From contig CM055617.1 in the NCBI GenBank assembly GCA_029379385.1, forward strand, positions 11,999,532-12,063,531: DNA of 64,000 nucleotides. The letters are read 5' to 3'. Made by a program: the position numbers and the translations under genes. Under the pieces are notes generated by a model. That model was not told the origin of the DNA, did not search any database, and saw nothing but the letters and a program-made list of their open reading frames with translations. This stretch comes from Quillaja saponaria (taxonomy: Eukaryota > Streptophyta > Magnoliopsida > Fabales > Quillajaceae). This document shows, one piece after another, positions 59,717-64,000 of this stretch. How positions within the stretch are numbered: the first letter of the stretch is position 1; each line of letters starts with the position of its first letter.

Positions 59717-62700
59717 ATGGCTTCTTCTTCCTCAAAAGGTAAACAACCGGCTATTGAAGAGTCACGATCCAAAAAGAAAAAGCCTGATGATATTGGATGG
59801 TTGTATTTTGAAAGAATAGGTGATAATCGTCAGCAAATAATTTGTAATTTTTGTGAAAAGCAAATTAATGGAGGAGGTATAGCTCGAGGCAAACAACATT
59901 TAGCTGGAGGTTATCCAAATGTGGCAAAGTGTGAGAAGTGTCCCGTGGAAATTTCTAAACAAGTGAGATTGCACTTGAGAGAGAAGAAACAAGAGAATGA
60001 AAAAATGAAAGAAATAAGAGGTGAGATGATAGAAAATTTAATGAGCAGGACAAGGAGAAGAGCAGGGATTAGAGAAGAAGGTATTGATGACACAGATGAT
60101 GAGATGAGCATACAGGAAAGACGAGATCTTCAATATGCAACGAATTTATCAATACATGATATATATATGGCAGAACAAGGATATAGGCAAGTTCCATATC
60201 CAAGAATGGAGCCTACACGAACTCGAAATTTAAGTCGTACTCAGAGTGTGAAAGAAGATTTTGAAAAGTTTACTATGAGAGAAAAAGGCCCAAGCAGAGA
60301 AGAGATAGATCCAAGCATATATAGGCAACAAGATGTTTACCAACAAAAGTTGAAAAACATGTGGAATCCAAAAAAGTGGGGAAAGTCAGCAAAGCATGCT
60401 ATTGGAAAATTCTTTATTTATCAAAATATTGCTCATAATAAAGCACAAGGGTCATATTATCAGTATATGATTGATGAAATTGCACGTGCAGGGGTTGGAG
60501 TTGAAGGGCCTACTCCTTATGAAATCAGTGGTTATATTTTGGAGGATAAGATAGAGGAATTGAAGGAATATATTGATGAATTTAAAAAGAAATGGGAGGT
60601 TTATGGAGTAACTCTAATGTGTGATGGATGGACATCTATAACCCATTTGTCAATAATAAACTTTTTTATTTATTGTGATGGAAAGACAGTTTTTCACAAA
60701 TCAGTAAATACAACGGGAATTGACAAGGATGCTAATTATCTTTTCCAGTTGATGGATGAGGTTGTTCAAGAGATTGGTGAAAAATATGTAGTTCAAATTA
60801 TCACAGATAATCAATCTTCATACAAAAGGGCTGTAGAGTTATTGATGGATAGAAGACCACATTTATATTGGACATCGTGTGCTGCACATTCTCTTGATTT
60901 GGTATTACACGACTTTGCGAAATTCAAAAGTGTTTCACCTATTCTAGAGCAAGCAAAGAAGTGCACAAATTTCATTTACAATCATGGAAAAGTTTTTCAT
61001 TTGATGAGGCAACATTGCACAGGTGAATTGATAAGATTTGCCACAAATTATATTGCTCTTGAAAGTCTTCTACAACATAAGAATGACTTCAGATGAATGG
61101 GCAATGAGTGCATCTAGTAAGGATCCAATTGGGAAGAAAGTTCGCCAAACTCTTATGGATTCTAAGTTCTGGGAAAGAGCTAAAAAAATTGTTAGCACAC
61201 ATGCTCCAATTACAAAAGTACTGAGAATGGTTGATGGGGAGAAATTAGCAACTATGCCATATGTATATGCAGCAATGATAAAAGCAAAAGAACAAATACA
61301 AGAAATTGCCCCAAATTCTTGTAAAAAGTATATTGATGTCATTGATGAACGTTGTCGGAAGCAGATAATATCTCGTATTCATATAACAGGTAAGTAATGA
61401 ATATATATTCTAGTTATGTATGATTTTTCTTATGACTTGATATTCTAAACATATCTCTAACTTGTGTTATATTTTCATTTTTTTTAAAACAAAATAGCAT
61501 ATTACTTGAATCCCGCATACCAATATAGTGAAAATATTGAGATCAACCAGAGTTGATAAATGCATTTAAATATGTGGTTAATAGAATCGAACCAAGCAGT
61601 ACAATAGCTTCTCATGCACTAGCAGAGGTAATAAGAAATGTTCAATAGTATTGAATTTTATCTATACTTGTTGCTATTGAGAATTAACAATTTATTTGTT
61701 AATAGGTTAAAATTTTTCGAGATGCCCTGCATGGATTTTCAAGTCGACTAGCTGTTAAAGGAAGAGAAAAAACGGATCTAGGTAACTTGATCTTATTTAA
61801 TAACTTTATTTCATTAATACATTTTTTAGTTAATGGTATAATAGTAATATATTTTTCACAGCTGAATGGTGGTTTTTGTATGGAACGGATGCTCCAAATT
61901 TGAGAAAGATTGCATTAAAAGTATTGTCACAGACAAGTTCATCTAGTGGGTGTGAAAGAAATTGGAGTACATTTGCTCTTATTCACACAAAAGTACGTAA
62001 CCGGCTTAACTATGAAAAACTAAAGAAGCTTGTTTATGCACAATACAACATGAGGTTGAAATTGAAGCATATTGTGAAAGAGAAAAGTACGGAAAATGTT
62101 GATTTCAAAGCAATAGATTTAACCACTGTGTTTGAAGATAATGAAGGTCTTTCTGAATGGTTAGATGATCCTGGAGATATATTATTGGATGAATTTGATG
62201 GTCATGGCCAACCAACTAGGCCAAATGCTTATTTAGCCACTTTTGCTAATCGTTGGTCAGACACACAAGATCCATCACAAGCACATGGTATGGGAACGCA
62301 AACAAGAAGAACCCAAATAGCTGATGATGAAGAGTTTGAAAATTTAATGAGAGGATCTCAATATCGTTCCAGGTATATATCTATTGATACTGAAGAAGAA
62401 GAAGAAGAAGATGATGATGATGATAAAAGTGGTAGTGATAATAGTGGTGATAGTGGAGATGGAGGTAATAATGAAGGAGATGGAGGACAATGCAACAGAG
62501 GTAAAAGTTCAGGTGCAGTATTCTTTACTGAAGAGCAACGATTTAATTATTATATTCAAGACACTGATCATGGGTATCGACCATTACGTGAAAATGAAAA
62601 GCATTATGGTCGAAGGAAAAAAAGAAATAATGAAAATCAAATGCAAGATGATAGAGATACAGTGATGGTAGATGCTGAAAGTTTGACTTCAGACTTTTCC

Positions 62701-63090
62701 TCATTTCATTTGGGTGGAACTAACATGCATAGAGATGATTCTTCAACTTATAGTTCTAGCTATGGGTATGGGTCTCAACCATCTAGATATGATGCTTCTA
62801 ATTTCAATTATGGTTCATTATCCTCTAATTATGGCTATGATGCATCTTCTGGATATGATACATAATCATCATCTTCTCACTTTGGTCATTTTGCTACACA
62901 AACTCAGAATTTTGGATACAATATTGAAGATTTTCAGAAATATGTGAGGGAATATGAGACATATTTATGTCATCACATGAGTTATGATCAGTATTGTAGC
63001 TATGTTGAACAATACTATCAATTTCCTCTTAGACAATTTCAATATTCTGGATATGCACCTGCTAGACACTCCACAGCTGGTTGGATGTGA
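59717..63090 (+). pseudogene. hAT transposase gene, four coding exons, three lesions
   Basis: DNA cut-and-paste transposase. Exons: 59717-61389, 61498-61627, 61706-61781 and 61862-63090, all with GT-AG introns; ~1030 residues. BED-type zinc finger at residues ~25-75 (C43, C46, H61). DUF659/RNase H-like core: LMCDGWTS with D303, IITDN with D364, WTSCAAHSLDLVLHDF and RFATNYIALESLLQH. The hAT C-terminal dimerisation region is in exon 4: EWWFLYGTDAPNLRKIALKV, SSSSGCERNWSTFALIHTKV and RNRLNYEKLKKLVY. An acidic run and a Gly/Ser/Tyr-rich tail follow. Lesions: frameshift near 61077, one-base gap near 61546, and TAA at 62863-62865, after which the frame stays open to TGA at 63088. The ATG at 59717 fits family starts. 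Confidence 0.93.
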
Positions 63091-63350
63091 TTGTAATTTA
63101 CTATTTTTCTTGAATTACTATGTTTGTGTTATGATTTTCAATTTGATATGTATTTATTAGTACTCTATGTACTAAATTATTCATGTTAGGTACTTACAAT
63201 TACTATAATATGTGTTTTATTATATGTTTCCATGTGTTTTCTAATAAATTAGCATTTACATGCCGTTTCCATACTGTTTCCAGAATCGTTTCCATTTCTG
63301 GGCTTATCGAAACGGTCCCTCGAAACGAAACTTTGTTCCTTGGGTAGGAC

Positions 63351-64000
63351 ACTGATGTTCAGTTTGTTACTAGTAAGCTAGTTTTAACTAGAAGATAAAG
63401 GTATGACACCTCCTGATGTTTAGTTTATTATTAGTAAAGCTAGTTTTAATACATCTATAACATAGTCAATATTTTTTGTTTTTCTACATCCATGGATCAA
63501 TCATCTTTTGGTTCTTTATCTAAATTTGAGGTATTAAAGCATGACTACTTAAACATAACTGCAATTATACAATTTTCTAATTTACTGGAATTTGTTAGAA
63601 AAATTAAAACTAAGCATGCTGCTAATGAGACATTGAAAATGGGTGGTGAGGGGAGGGGGGACACAAATTAGAAAGGTTACACCTGTTGAAGACATACATA
63701 CATTACTAGTTTAAAAATGAGCAATTACAAGGATCTAACAAACTTAGACATTTTAATAGCTTAGTTAATGGTAAACCATGGGGTTTTGGAATGTAAAAGG
63801 CACTGTCGGAGAATGCAATCAAATTGTTGTTTGCAAAGCTTGCCCTGGAAGTAGATGATTTTGTAGGGTCTAGCACATGTGTCTTCCTACACATAAAAAG
63901 ATATGATAGGTGTGGTTACATTGGTGAAGTACAACTTACTCCAAATGGTCTGAAGGTAGGAATAATGAAACTTCTTGCAATGTTATGGTGGATGTATTAA
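63351..64000. other. Right flank of the hAT element
   Basis: Begins with a degenerate ~60-bp tandem duplication (ACTAGAAGATAAAGGTA before the element and again near 63389). A 59-codon frame at 63492-63671 (MDQSSFGSLSKFEVLKHDYL) has no recognisable domain. The second copy of the 24-base direct repeat is at 63658-63681. No gene is supported. Confidence 0.5.

Larger units (their letters stand above)
57811..63342 (+). mobile_element. Complete hAT transposon with TIRs and exact 8-bp TSD
   Basis: 5.53 kb, flanked by identical GGTAGGAC copies at 57803-57810 and 63343-63350. Left terminus CAAGGAACATAACTTCATGT pairs with the inverse of the right terminus, CAAGGAACAAAGTTTCGTTT, about 16 of 20 positions. 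Subterminal GAATCG/CGATTC-type motifs occur at both ends. It encodes one long hAT transposase on the plus strand. The exact duplication suggests a fairly recent insertion. Confidence 0.95.

Noticed and set aside
1..64000. CRISPR arrays, tRNA or rRNA genes, prokaryotic defence islands
   Set aside because: No regularly spaced repeats with unique spacers, no cloverleaf-like tRNA with A/B boxes noticed, and the window is clearly plant nuclear DNA dominated by transposons.

Overview
The window is nuclear DNA of a flowering plant, most likely a eudicot. It is strongly AT-rich and intron-containing, and plant-specific gene families (a DUF4220/DUF594 gene) and plant-type Copia, Gypsy, hAT and CACTA elements make up most of it. 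Only one conserved host gene is recognisable, plus two decayed copies of a second host gene. I found no rRNA, tRNA, CRISPR array or prokaryotic-type operon.

Layout. 1-5.1 kb: a seven-exon PDCD5 gene on the minus strand, conserved in every exon but carrying two single-base gaps. 5.1-6.7 kb: AT-rich spacer. 6.7-12.6 kb: a full-length but decayed Copia element with both LTRs. 13.2-18.4 kb: a non-coding LTR element (LARD type) with 0.29-kb LTRs and a nested non-autonomous hAT element. 18.6-20.7 kb: an LTR-like block with two tandem arrays. 20.9-24.0 kb: a second Copia copy in which gag is joined to reverse transcriptase by a deletion. 24.5-29.1 kb: a DUF4220/DUF594 pseudogene split by a short TRIM-like element. 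30.5-35.0 kb: a second, truncated copy of the same segment, split by non-autonomous LTR element A. 35.0-41.4 kb: related element B, whose 5' LTR is interrupted by a 3.3-kb solo LTR that itself holds a hAT MITE. 41.4-44.6 kb: AT-rich spacer. 44.6-47.1 kb: a Gypsy gag-protease remnant with a CACTA end beside it. 48.1-57.2 kb: a Gypsy element on the minus strand whose 5' LTR is split by a 3.7-kb solo LTR. 57.8-63.3 kb: a complete hAT transposon with inverted termini, an exact 8-bp target duplication and a long transposase gene with three lesions. 63.35-64 kb: flanking DNA.

The genes do not form a pathway. The window records repeated nested insertion around two host loci, and matching target duplications and empty paralogous sites let the order of several events be read. 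I did not find a clearly new molecular system. The best leads are the disrupted PDCD5 gene, the near-intact hAT element, the A/B non-autonomous LTR family, the TRIM element with an unrecognised ORF, and the Gypsy pol frame that ends inside its own LTR. Homology statements come from motifs recognised by eye, without database searches.
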